DNA of 31,455 nucleotides from JAVBKA01 sp031546715. GTDB taxonomy: Bacteria; Bacillota; Clostridia; Oscillospirales; UBA929. The notes beneath the pieces are model-generated. The model saw nothing but the letters and a program-made list of their open reading frames with translations. It made no database searches and was not told the DNA's origin. Below are positions 8,601-16,800 of this stretch, piece by piece. The number at the start of each line of letters is the position of its first letter. Position 1 is the first letter of the stretch. The stretch lies in the NCBI GenBank assembly GCA_031546715.1, contig JAVBKA010000042.1, forward strand, positions 1 to 31,455. The letters run 5' to 3'. The translations under genes were made by a program, and so were the position numbers.

Positions 8601-9199
8601 TTAATTATAACGGCAACAAAAAAGCCTATATTACTGTTAAGGTCGTCCTGTTTCCGGATAGCATTACCTTAAACAAATCCGAGGATATAACCGTTAGGCT
8701 GGGCAAATCCACCACAATTAAGGGCACGGTAAACTCAGGGAAGAACCTTAAAACCGTTAGCTATGTTATCAGTGACAGCGGAACCAACGAAACTCCCCAT
8801 ACAGCAGAAAATCCCGTAGCAGAAATATCAGCAACGGGAAAAATAAAAACAATACGAACGGGCAGAGTGCTAATTACGGCTGTTGCCGCGCCTTACGGTG
8901 AGTACGCGCCTAACGCGTCTGTATATGTAGACGTTGTTGTGCCTGTTAAGTCTATAGAGCTGTCTGAGAAAAAGCTACTGCTTTTAACAGGAGACAAATA
9001 CGCTCTTGATGTGACCTATAACCCTGAGGACACTACAATCAGAGATTTTACGGTAGTATCTCAAAAGCCTGAGATTGTGGAAGCGGTTATTAAGGATGGA
9101 AGAATTTTAATTACATGCCTTTCGGCGGGTGTTTCAAAAATTACTGTTGAGTGCGGCGGCAAAAGAACCGCGTGTACTATCACTGTTAGAAACCAATAA
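5672..9199 (+). CDS. Secreted papain-like (C1A) pseudoprotease with lectin-like and bacterial Ig-like domains
   Basis: A 1175-residue exported protein. A signal peptide spans about 1-26 (hydrophobic core, then AGALA). A C1A papain-like domain follows at about 45-300, then a lectin-like domain as often found with clostridial C1 proteins (about 305-465). A Ser/Pro/Thr linker (SPSPSPSPS at 552-560) follows, and then roughly five to six Ig-like (Big_2-type) repeats to the C-terminus. The papain oxyanion Gln is present (Q62), but the residue six positions later, where the catalytic Cys should be, is Ala68 in VAWAFAAVAVLEEA (codon GCT, 5873-5875). His232 in DHSVAIIGYND is kept. The catalytic Asn in the usual KNSWG motif is Asp265 (VVDSAY). 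It is therefore likely catalytically dead, a binding or scaffold protein on the cell surface. No LPXTG or S-layer anchor was seen. The start overlaps yebC by 4 nt. Confidence 0.85.
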   Translation: MKRSIALIIVGCLIAGLLSVPAGALAVPNASFEPVTFTQKATATLNTAIPSTYMSELYPKGQGNDKVAWAFAAVAVLEEASRQAFGSSENYSANHMRYALSNDSGNNLGFSRGYTASGNRHMVTAYLMRSTLGGPVFSAVDPYTSGTNNDGTITSPRPAANTKNNVQAARATGVVYIPDLSANPTDEEKSLYLGRIKENVFEQGAVACTLFFDEGFVKNGVFRYTGNHSSDHSVAIIGYNDAYQYTYTSYGDVEHYGNGAFLVVDSAYNNGQGGTYYVTYDSVIRDAYTVNGLARKLFDKTYEYDPYGLTNLIGVSGNTGYFSTVFTVQSEAEALAAVSFFAASENTEYSIYGAPVTTSVEDALDTAVQGNALRMSGGATSGVAELPGYYTVNFQKDEGIGAKNSQYVLVVKVTTPYSTTPIPLQSYSYGGSGRSGDCYISGDGAEWTDAYTNNIASVCLKAHVKTGVTIPAQKVILPTTDGASMKVGSKNYSVFVAALGHSYSMLPTFEPMNSNDIRTIEWYTGAIDSNVLTLAAVKNIVSSVATPTSSTSPSPSPSPSTAQSTATNAFVGNTGTFHANVLEDIHIRCLIIKKDGTSISDDIVISIREKDITDITLQATDITVKSNAPFGIKATVNPADTNQKLKWHVAADAEMNPFLLDYDSSDRFQQGRPILSVDEQGIFTPIMPGVCYVYASNEDGSIKSGVCKVTVDETPLTGVSLAKKKLKMVSGSSFTVPVVTKPRDATFNSFTWVSSDEAVAYVDNNGTITAVSAGEVTITATSYKGDFTASCVVTVNEGLNAVVKDGGSASFGMYGVRNGETVKWSFVGVGTDSSLYSDVFTTVIKGNKIKLSGIQPGKETLRAVIEEDYLDMNGETVSRVVREQTFVVACVIPLSKIGVKNELGENIKKLTLCYDPQDASRVYTVAVHAEAVKPEDATLLEFAWSSKNPEVAEAVQLPDGSAMIVPKGIGTAKIMVVNYNGNKKAYITVKVVLFPDSITLNKSEDITVRLGKSTTIKGTVNSGKNLKTVSYVISDSGTNETPHTAENPVAEISATGKIKTIRTGRVLITAVAAPYGEYAPNASVYVDVVVPVKSIELSEKKLLLLTGDKYALDVTYNPEDTTIRDFTVVSQKPEIVEAVIKDGRILITCLSAGVSKITVECGGKRTACTITVRNQ

Positions 9200-9220
9200 A
9201 GCGGCTGCAAAAGCAGAGGC

Positions 9221-9493
9221 TTATAAGTAATCGTTATGGCGCGGATAAGCCTTAACTGTATCTGCGGCTTGCTGTAAAGCTGAAAACACATCGGCTGAAT
9301 ACTGTAAGGTCAGTTCGTCTAATTTTGCGTAAAGCTCGCCTTGATCTGTGACAAAATAATGAGGCTTTAAATTATTAAGTGCGATTGCGGCAACATCAAA
9401 TCGGCATTTTTCGCAGTTGCAGTAATTATTGTTAGAAATCACCTTGTCGACATTACCAAAAACTGCCTCTTCCATAAAGTTTTTAATTATCAT
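9221..9493 (-). CDS. comFB: ComFB-domain protein
   Basis: A 90-residue cytoplasmic protein starting MIIKNFMEEAVFGNVDKVIS. The metal-binding cluster CNCEKC (C25, C27, C30) followed by RFDVAAIALNNLKPHYFVT and a C-terminal AYPRH is the ComFB (late competence protein) signature. An upstream in-frame extension to 9628 is rejected because it runs into the divergent gene; the ATG at 9493 has AGAAAGG in front. In Bacillus comFB lies between comFA and comFC, genes for DNA uptake; here no competence gene is adjacent. Some ComFB-domain proteins have been reported to bind cyclic dinucleotides, which is family knowledge only. It lies 21 nt from the convergent end of the large pseudoprotease gene and 53 nt from the divergent glycosyltransferase gene. 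Confidence 0.85.
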   Translation of the reverse strand: MIIKNFMEEAVFGNVDKVISNNNYCNCEKCRFDVAAIALNNLKPHYFVTDQGELYAKLDELTLQYSADVFSALQQAADTVKAYPRHNDYL

Positions 9494-9546
9494 AAGATAC
9501 GACCTTTCTGTAAATAAAACCATTCTGATTTTGAAAGGGAAAACGA

Positions 9547-10881
9547 ATGCTTTCACAAAAGAAAAAAGTAAATATAGCCACTGCTGTGGGGATTCTCCTA
9601 ACGGCGATTTTCTTTCTAATCTCGCCACTGGCGTTTAAAAGCGATTACATTGATTGGTCGGTATCGGCTATTTTCGCCTTGATTTTATTGGCAGGAGTGC
9701 TTTTTGTACTCAAAAAATACTCTGATGAAGACATGGGCTTCATTTTAGTATTTATGGTAATACTGTTTGCGGGAATGCTCGTGCGCATGGCTTTTGTGCA
9801 TATAGAAACCAGTGATTACCAGCGTTTTTTATCCCATTGGTTATCCGAGTTCAGAATTCTGGGGTTGGACGCTTTTAAGGACAATTCCAGTGATTACAAT
9901 GCGTCATATCTCTACTTTATATACATTTTTTCGCGGTTAAAAGTGCCTGAGCTTGCCCTGTTGAAGGCGTTAAGCGTTTCCTTCGACATGGTTTTGACGC
10001 TGGCAGGCGTGGGGGTAATCTCCATTCTGAAAAACAACAACGTAGCAAAGTTATTAACCGTAATCTTGCTTTGGTTAGGACCTACGGTCATTCTGAACGG
10101 CTCATTATGGGGTCAATGCGACTCTATATACGGCGCATTTTGTATGCTGGCACTGCTGTATATTTTGCGGGGTCGTCCTGTGTTATCTGTAGTGATGGCG
10201 GCACTGGCGTTTTCCTTCAAAATTCAAGCTATATTCTTCCTGCCCGTATACGTGGTGTTTTTGATTGCGAAGAAGGTCAAAATTCAACATGCGTTAGTGT
10301 TCCCACTGACATATGTGCTAACCTGCGCGCCTGCGGTTATGCTGGGCATGTCGGTTTCCTCAATCGTGGGGGTCTACTACAACCAAGCAAAGCAGTACAG
10401 CGGCTATCTTAACTTGAACGCTGCGTCCATGTTTGCATTAATTCCAACAGATGCCAATGCGCCAGCACTGTCAACGGCAGGAATTGCGTTTGCCTTTGTG
10501 TTTATTCTTTACCTGTTGTATGTGGCGTACTACTATAGAAATCAGCTTAGTAGTCGTGCACTGGTGCTGTTTTCGTATTGCATGTGCCTTGGGATTCCGT
10601 GGCTTCTGCCGTCAATGCACGAGAGGTATTTCTTTTTGGCAGATATAATGGCAGTTATTGTTATTATGTTATACCCTAAGAAGTGGTTCTTACTGGTATT
10701 AACGTTAATTGGCTCGTATGCAGGTTATCATGCATACCTTTTTCAGCAATTTCTCAGCTTTTTCTGGGATGTACGGTTCAGCGGAATGGGTATTCCTGCA
10801 CTGCTAATGCTCGCCGCACTGGGAAGTGCCCTTCTTCTGCTTCACAAAACCTTGGAGCAAGACAGAAGGCAAGTTAGATAG
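9547..10881 (+). CDS. GT-C-type membrane glycosyltransferase (Gpi18/mannosyltransferase-like)
   Basis: A 444-residue polytopic protein with about 10-12 hydrophobic helices. Early in the chain is an acidic extracytoplasmic loop motif (HIETSDYQRF) where GT-C enzymes carry catalytic acidic residues. In the middle is GSLWGQCDSIYGAFCM and near the end SMHERYFFLADI; WGQ(S/C)DS and HERYF are hallmarks of the Gpi18-like (COG5542) branch. These enzymes use polyprenyl-phosphate sugars on the outer face of the membrane. The acceptor is unknown; cell-wall glycan or protein glycosylation are both possible. The start ATG follows GAAAGGGAAAACG. It begins 53 nt from the divergent comFB-domain gene and is followed after 60 nt by tcdA. 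Confidence 0.82.
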   Translation: MLSQKKKVNIATAVGILLTAIFFLISPLAFKSDYIDWSVSAIFALILLAGVLFVLKKYSDEDMGFILVFMVILFAGMLVRMAFVHIETSDYQRFLSHWLSEFRILGLDAFKDNSSDYNASYLYFIYIFSRLKVPELALLKALSVSFDMVLTLAGVGVISILKNNNVAKLLTVILLWLGPTVILNGSLWGQCDSIYGAFCMLALLYILRGRPVLSVVMAALAFSFKIQAIFFLPVYVVFLIAKKVKIQHALVFPLTYVLTCAPAVMLGMSVSSIVGVYYNQAKQYSGYLNLNAASMFALIPTDANAPALSTAGIAFAFVFILYLLYVAYYYRNQLSSRALVLFSYCMCLGIPWLLPSMHERYFFLADIMAVIVIMLYPKKWFLLVLTLIGSYAGYHAYLFQQFLSFFWDVRFSGMGIPALLMLAALGSALLLLHKTLEQDRRQVR

Positions 10882-10905
10882 GCAAATAATAGTATATCAT
10901 AATTG

Positions 10906-10917
10906 TGACAATTGTCA
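10906..10917. promoter_or_regulatory. 12-bp perfect palindrome upstream of tcdA
   Basis: TGACAATTGTCA is self-complementary and lies 25 nt before the tcdA ATG, in the gap after the glycosyltransferase gene. It could be an operator, but no clear -10/-35 pair accompanies it and it occurs once here, so chance is possible. Confidence 0.3.
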
Positions 10918-10941
10918 AACTACCGGATAGGAAATATTTAT

Positions 10942-11670
10942 ATGAATGAAGATTGGAAAAACCGTAATCGGATGCTTTTGGGGGACGATGTGCAGAGCCG
11001 CCTTGAGTGCTCCCATGTCTTAGTTGTGGGAGTTGGGGGAGTGGGCAGCTTTACGGTGGAAGCCCTTGCCAGAGCAGGTGTTGGAGCGTTGACAATTGTT
11101 GACTTTGATACCATTGCAGCCACAAATATTAATCGTCAGCTTGAAGCCTTACACTCAACCGTGGGCAGACCAAAGGTTGAAGCCATGGCGGAGCGAATTG
11201 CAGATATTAACCCCCTTTGCAAGGTTCGCCCCATGAAGGAAAAGTATAACGACAGCACCAGAGAGCTTATTTTTGACACAGCGTATGACATTATAGTCGA
11301 TGCAATCGACCTTGTTAGCTGCAAACTAGACTTAATAGAAACGGCCTTTTCCAGAGGCATACCAATAATTTCAGCCCTCGGCACAGGCAACAAAACTGAC
11401 CCCACGCAGATCAGAATTTCGGACATTTCTAAGACGGAAACATGCCCCCTTGCGAGAGTTGTCCGCAAGGAACTGCGCAATCGGGGTATCGTCAATCATC
11501 GTGTGGTTTGGAGTACTGAGCCTGCAAAAGGTGAGGGTGACCGCCCGTTTAGTGAAGTATCGGAGCAACCGTCCCAAGGTAGGCGGAGCGTTCCGGCAAG
11601 TGTTTGCTGGGTGCCAGGATGCGCTGGTCTAATGCTTGCAGGAGAAGCGGTGAGGTTGCTGAGCTTGTAA
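10942..11670 (+). CDS. tcdA: tRNA threonylcarbamoyladenosine dehydratase TcdA (ThiF/E1-like)
   Basis: A 242-residue ThiF-family enzyme that in the TcdA branch uses ATP to cyclise the t6A modification at tRNA position 37 to ct6A. The nucleotide-binding loop VVGVGGVGSF (28-37) is followed by VDFDTIAATNINRQ (adenylation Asp and the Asn/Arg/Gln set), KVEAMAERIADINP and a conserved Cys region TCPLARVVRKELR. The end, with SVPASVCWVPGCAGLMLAGEAVRLL, is typical of TcdA/YgdL rather than ThiF or MoeB. The ATG at 10942 (MNEDWKNRNRMLLG) follows GGATAGGAA; an in-frame start 30 nt earlier lies inside the palindrome and is rejected. A sulfur-carrier adenylyltransferase is the main alternative, and is less likely without a partner carrier gene. 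Confidence 0.9.
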   Translation: MNEDWKNRNRMLLGDDVQSRLECSHVLVVGVGGVGSFTVEALARAGVGALTIVDFDTIAATNINRQLEALHSTVGRPKVEAMAERIADINPLCKVRPMKEKYNDSTRELIFDTAYDIIVDAIDLVSCKLDLIETAFSRGIPIISALGTGNKTDPTQIRISDISKTETCPLARVVRKELRNRGIVNHRVVWSTEPAKGEGDRPFSEVSEQPSQGRRSVPASVCWVPGCAGLMLAGEAVRLLSL

Positions 11671-11684
11671 ACGATGAAGGATGT

Positions 11685-11715
11685 AATGAAAAGCGATAAT
11701 TTCTGATTTTTCATT
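11685..11715 (+). terminator. Weak hairpin after tcdA
   Basis: AATGAAAA and TTTTCATT can pair across a loop of about 15 nt, with GCGTTTTG after it, 15 nt beyond the tcdA stop. The stem is AT-rich and the T-run short, so this is a tentative terminator. The rest of the 11671-11888 gap shows no gene. Confidence 0.3.
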
Positions 11716-11888
11716 GCGTTTTGAGGTGTTTCAGTGTTGAATAAAGTAACCGCAGATTATCAGCTTAGCATTATATCATGCTCTCTTAGCCCTGTCGCTC
11801 CTGCACTTTTCGTGAAAATATGCAAGCAAATTTTCACTACCGGTCTAATCCGCACTTATTAAAGTATCATTTTTTTGGAGGTAGACAC

Positions 11889-12719
11889 ATGTTTCCGATT
11901 GCGTTTCAGCTTTATTCTGTTCGTGATGATTTAGAAAAAGATTTCGTCGGAACACTGGAGCAGGTCAAAAAATTAGGCTATGACGGCGTTGAGTTTGCTG
12001 GTCTTTACAATCAAATGCCTGAGTTTGTTAAGGAAAAACTAGATAAATTGGGGCTTGTACCCCTGTCCGCCCATGTCCCTCTTAATGCCATGCTTGCAGA
12101 CCCTTCGAAGATTCTTGCCGATTATGCCAAAATTGGCTGCACATATTTGGCAATTCCCTATGCCGCCGAGGAACACAGAATGGGCGGAGCGAAATATCAA
12201 GAGTTGTTAGACATTATAAACCGCATCGGTAATGAAGCTCAAAAGCACGGCATCACTCTGCTTTACCACAACCATGACTTTGAATTTGCCAAATTTGACG
12301 GCAAATACGCGCTGGATTTACTGTATGAGGCGTTTCCCCCCGAGATTCTCCAATGCGAAATAGATATTTGCTGGGTTAATGTTGCAGGAGAAAATCCTGC
12401 GGACTATATCCGAAAATACTCAGGGCGTACTCCAGTGGTGCATCTAAAGGATTTTGTTATGCCGGGCAAAAAGCCTGAGAAATTGTACGCACTTATCGGT
12501 TTAGACGATGAAAAGCAGTCGGACACTGTCAGCGAGTTTGAATTTAAGCCTGTGGGCAGTGGGGTGCAAAATATTCCTGCTGTGCTGGAAGCGTCTAAAG
12601 AATCAGGGGCTAAATGGGTAGTTGTTGAGCAGGATATGCCCACAAAGGGTATGACCGCCATGGAATGCGCAGAAGCAAGTATTAATTATCTAAAAAATCT
12701 AGTATCAAATGAAGAGTAG
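11889..12719 (+). CDS. Sugar phosphate isomerase/epimerase-like TIM barrel (IolE/xylose-isomerase-like)
   Basis: A 276-residue AP-endonuclease-2/xylose-isomerase-like TIM barrel. The start MFPIAFQLYSVRDDLEKDF is typical of this family, and the ATG follows a TTTGGAGG site. Likely metal ligands are spread as in the family: E35 in GVEFAG, H62 in SAHVP, the YHNHDFEF strand (127-129), D159 in EIDICWV and H185 in VVHLKDF, with a late Glu in VVVEQDMP. Members isomerise, epimerise or dehydrate sugars or inositols. The exact substrate is not readable. It is followed 5 nt later by the remains of a Gfo/Idh/MocA dehydrogenase, a common partner in sugar or inositol catabolism. An in-frame upstream extension to 11820 is rejected for lack of a ribosome binding site. 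Confidence 0.82.
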   Translation: MFPIAFQLYSVRDDLEKDFVGTLEQVKKLGYDGVEFAGLYNQMPEFVKEKLDKLGLVPLSAHVPLNAMLADPSKILADYAKIGCTYLAIPYAAEEHRMGGAKYQELLDIINRIGNEAQKHGITLLYHNHDFEFAKFDGKYALDLLYEAFPPEILQCEIDICWVNVAGENPADYIRKYSGRTPVVHLKDFVMPGKKPEKLYALIGLDDEKQSDTVSEFEFKPVGSGVQNIPAVLEASKESGAKWVVVEQDMPTKGMTAMECAEASINYLKNLVSNEE

Positions 12720-12724
12720 ATTAT

Positions 12725-13553
12725 ATGTCAGACGCAGTATTAAGCCAGTTTGCACCACCTAGCAGAGACGAATTATCTGTTGATACCACAAAAAAAGTCA
12801 AGTACGGCATAATCGGCACAGGCTGGATAGCCGAGGCACATATTGAAGCGTTAAAGAATATGCCAGACGTTGAGATTGTTGCTTTTGCGGATTTAGTCCT
12901 CGGAAAAGCAGAAAAATTTATGAAGCGTTACGAGCTTGAGGGCGTTCACCTGTATCCCGACCACACATCAATGTTGGCCGCTGAAAAACTTGACTGCGTC
13001 AGCATTTGTACATACAACCGCACCCATGCTGAATGCCATCAGATATCCGAAGCCACTGACGGTTTCTGGCTACGTTTCAAACTTTTTTGGCACAAACCCC
13101 AAGTACAATAGCCCTGCTGACGCGGCGAGATTTAACGTTGACGACTTCGGCGCAGGATTTGTCCGTCTTGAAGGCGGCGTCGTGCTGGACTTCCGTATTG
13201 CGTGGGCAATGCATGTTGACACTCCGGGGGACACGATAATTATGGGCACAGACGGCGCACTCCGCATTCCGTCAACTGACTGTTGGAACGGCTCTGTGGG
13301 CGGACCTATGAAGATTTACCGCGATGTTGCAGGAGCACAGGTTGAATACGAAGTTCCGCTGTTCCCAGCTGAGGGCAGCTTTGGAGGACTGTTTTTCAGC
13401 AAGCTCCGCTCCTTTGTCGATGCGTTTAAAGAGGGTAAGCCCGCTCCTGTACCGTCATGTGAAATTTTGTATAACCAAGCCATTATTGATGGCATTGTGC
13501 AGTCTGCAAAACTGGGCAGAGAAATCGAAATCAAGCTTCCGGATAGTATATAA
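12725..13553 (+). pseudogene. Gfo/Idh/MocA-family oxidoreductase, internal deletion and frameshift
   Basis: Two parts of one NAD(P)-dependent dehydrogenase lie in different frames. The first (from ATG 12725) gives the Rossmann half, with GIIGTGWIAEAHIEAL and reaching CTYNRTHAECHQ at about 13040. The second (from about 13044 in a frame shifted by one, to the stop at 13553) gives the C-terminal half, from YPKPLTVSGYVSNFF to IEIKLPDSI. Together they code for about 275 residues, against roughly 370-390 in the family. The missing segment is the part that should follow HAEC, including the EKP motif with the catalytic Lys, so about 110 residues are gone. The first frame instead ends in an unrelated tail at 13111. 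The gene is 5 nt from the TIM-barrel gene and must be non-functional as a dehydrogenase. Confidence 0.88.
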
Positions 13554-13635
13554 GTATAACTTTGCGTTATGTAAGTAAACTGTACACGATAGCCTTGTTC
13601 GATAACCAGCACCTACTTCTATAGTGCCGTGAAGC

Positions 13636-13783
13636 CTACCACCCCGTCGCTGCGCGCCACCCCTCCACAGAGGGGAATTAACCCCGTCGCTGCGCGCCAC
13701 CCCTCCACAGAGGGGAATTATTTACCCCGCACAACTTATTCCCCTCTGTGGAGGGGTGCCAACCGCAGTTGGCGGGGTGGTAG
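13636..13783. repeat. 148-bp palindromic MITE/REP-like element
   Basis: The element is bounded by perfect 11-bp terminal inverted repeats, CTACCACCCCG (13636-13646) and CGGGGTGGTAG (13773-13783). Inside are two forward copies of a 40-bp unit and one inverted variant copy (about 13739-13782). Each unit holds the hairpin CCCCTC-CACA-GAGGGG; the inverted copy also holds GCCAAC-CGCA-GTTGGC. There is no coding sequence. It sits between the broken dehydrogenase and the bidirectional terminator. Units of this look recur in many Firmicutes genomes and may form a folded RNA or be moved by an outside transposase. Confidence 0.8.
13641..13720 (+). repeat. Two identical 40-bp tandem units
   Basis: Bases 13641-13680 and 13681-13720 are identical (ACCCCGTCGCTGCGCG start, GAGGGGAATTA end) and directly adjacent. 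This points to a recent duplication inside the larger palindromic element. Confidence 0.9.
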
Positions 13784-13836
13784 CCCAAGCAGCAATTTGC
13801 GGTAAATGGTTGCCGAACAGGACTAATAAAATTATA

Positions 13837-13879
13837 ACTGCTTCAAATACCCGTTTTCGGGTTTTTGAAGCAGTTTTTA
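13837..13879. terminator. Bidirectional intrinsic terminator
   Basis: ACTGCTTCAAA (13837-13847) pairs with TTTGAAGCAGT (13864-13874). An inner ACCCG/CGGGT stem continues after one mismatch, and the loop is TTTT. TTTTTAT follows on the plus strand and an AT-rich run follows on the minus strand. It lies between the plus-strand sugar genes and the 3' end of the hybrid kinase, and can serve both. Confidence 0.8.
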
Positions 13880-13895
13880 TACTATTAGCATCGCG

Positions 13896-16800
13896 TCATA
13901 CCGCAGGTAGGCACGAAAGTAGCGAGAGTGCCATCTCGTAATCAAAGTCTGCAATGCAGACCTTGATTTTTTCAAGCTGCATATCAATAATTTCGCCAAA
14001 GGTATAGCATGTCAGCTCATCAATGCACTCATGAGCAGCATCTGACTCAAAGTCGGTGAGCAGTGCTGTAAGCTGAGTGGTTTTGCTCTTGAAAAACTGC
14101 ATATCGCCCGTAGCCTTGTTTTTGACTGCGCCACTGCCGATTATTTCTTTCAGCGTCGCGGCGAGGGTATTCATAATCTCGGAAAACTGTTGGAAATGGG
14201 CTTTACAGTAGTCATAATCAGCATTTCGGGCCGCTTGCTCCAAGCTTTTGGCAAGGTCAGAAAGTTCAGCCGCGCCAACACTGGCAAGAAAGCTCTTGCA
14301 GCCGTGAACCTCTATTGAAAACCCGCGCAGGTTGCGCTTGTCGAGAAAGGACTGCATAAGGGTCATTTTTCCGTCAGTTGTGTTGGCGATAATGGTCAAG
14401 CTGTCCACAAGCACGGGCTCCAGTCCGCCAAGGTGGGAGAGTGCATCGCTGATGTTAAGCCCTGAGATTTTAGCCGCCTCAATAAGCACAGGTTCAGTAA
14501 TGTCAGTCTTTCGCGGTTGAGCCTCTACGTAATGCATCTGCACCTTTTCCGTCGGCAGCCACTTAGTAAGAACAGTTATCAACTGCATCTTATCAATGGG
14601 CTTTGCCAAAAAATCGTCAAGACCTTCCTTTATCAGCAAATCTCTGGTTTCGTTAAGGGCGTTTGCCGTTAGGGCGATTATGGGGATGGTTTTGTACTTG
14701 CCGCCAAGAGCCCGTATTGCCGCAGTAGCTTCAATGCCATCCATGTCTGGCATCATATGGTCCATGAAAACGATGTCGTAGTCACTGTTTTGCACAGTCT
14801 TGACGGCTTCTGCGCCAGATATCGCCAAGTCTGAGCTGATATCGTAAAGACCCAGCAAGCCAGCGGCCACGCTGAGATTTAGCTCAATATCGTCAACAAC
14901 TAATGCCTTGGCGGAAGGCGCGCTTAGGCGGACAACCTTTTCACTGGTCGCCTGTGCATCAACCTTTTCGCCCTTAACATAGGGTAGTAGAACCCTAAAG
15001 GTTGAGCCCTTTCCGTAACTACTTTCAACTTGAAGCTCGCCGCCCATTATTTCAACAAGGCTCTTTGAAATGGACAGACCAAGCCCTGTGCCGTTTATCG
15101 AGCGGTTTTTGTTAATATCCGCTTGCTCAAAGGCAAAAAACAGCCTGTCAAAATCCTCGGGCTTTATGCCGATACCTGTGTCCGTTACCTCTAAAACTAT
15201 GTGATTCTTGACAATTTCCGAAAAAAAGGTGACTGAGCCTGTTTTAGTGAATTTTATGGCATTTGAGAGCAAATTGAGAGCGATTTGACGAAAACGGACA
15301 TCGTCCAACACCACATATTCAGGGGTGTTGATTCTAAAATCGCAGATAAATTTCAAGCTTTTAGAACGTGCCGTAAATGATATCATAGAAGCAATATTTT
15401 GCAGCAATGACACTAGCTCACAGTTTTCAGGGGATATTTTCAGCTTGTTTGCATCTATTTTAGAAAAATCCAAAATGTCGTTAATAATTCCCAGCAAAGA
15501 GGTCGCGGAGCGATTTATATTATTCACATGCTGAAGGTGACGCTGTTGCAAATTTTCCGCCAGCAAAAGCTCGGAAAGACCCATAATGGAGTTCATCGGC
15601 GTCCTTATTTCATGGGACATATTTGCAAGAAAGGCGGTTTTGGCGGCGGCGGCTTTTTCAGCGGCAGCCCGTGCCTCCTCTGCGTTCTTAGTCATTTCGT
15701 TTAGCTCATCAGTGCGCTCGTTGACTTTCTGCTCAAGACTTTCAGCAAATTCGTGGCGTTGCTGTTCATAACGATTGCGTACAATTAAGTCGCCTATCAA
15801 GGAGGAAGCATTTGACAAAATACTGTTTTCCTTATAGTTGAACACGATATTTTCCTGCGAAAACTCCAAAAGCAAAAACCCTTGAATACTTTGCTGTACG
15901 CCAAAGGACAGTACGCAAACTGACTGTGTGTCATAGTGCAGGTCTAGGAAGGAAAGCTCGGAGCGAGAGAAAACGTGAAGCGTTTCCGTGTCCTTGGCAA
16001 GACGCAAAAGCCCGTCGGCAGAGCTGACCAAATTCAGGCTCTGCTCGTAAACATCAGCATCACGGTGGTTCACTCTGGCTAAAACTTCAAAACAGTGGTT
16101 TTCATTCTTGGAAACGATGGTCGCATAGGTACAGCCGCTTAACTCTATCAGTGCGGAAGCGGACTTGTCAACGGCGACATTAGTGTCTAAGGTGGAGTTA
16201 ATCATTTCTAAAAGGTTGTTGTGGGCGGTAAGAATTTCCATGGTATCGTTGAGACTTTCTTGCGTTTCCTTTAAGTCAGTAATGTCAACGGAGTGCTGAA
16301 CATGGACGATGCTGTTGTCCACCCAGCGCATTAGGCAGTCGGTGTTTTGATAGAAACGATTGGTGAAAGTATTGTGCTCTTCCCAAGTAATTGAAGGGCT
16401 GTTGATGTCAAGCAGTTTGTGACAGGGGCAAAAGTCGCAGGCCTCGGTCATTCCTGACTGAAAGACCTTCCAGCAGATTTGACCTCTGCCATCGGTTATA
16501 TTGAAGGCTTCCTCCATTTTTTTGTTAATGAAGAGAATTTCGCCTGTTGATAAATCTGAAACATATATCAGCGCGTTTATGTTGTCAAGAATCCGCTCAA
16601 GGGTGTTTTGAAGGGCGGTAGTCCCGATTGAGGACATACAGTTGTCAATTGTTTCGGTCAAGGTATCGATAACATCCACGATGGTTTGACCGTCATCACA
16701 GTCCCAACCCTTGTCCCAAGCCAGTTCAAGGTAGAGTTGCGCGCTTAAAATTTCATGGGATTTTGTGGAAAAGTATTTGCCGTTATACTCGGGATTATGG

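Noticed and set aside
13641..13720. Tandem identical 40-bp units as a CRISPR array
   Set aside because: The units are directly adjacent with no spacers, only two are identical, a third is inverted, and there are no cas genes in the window.
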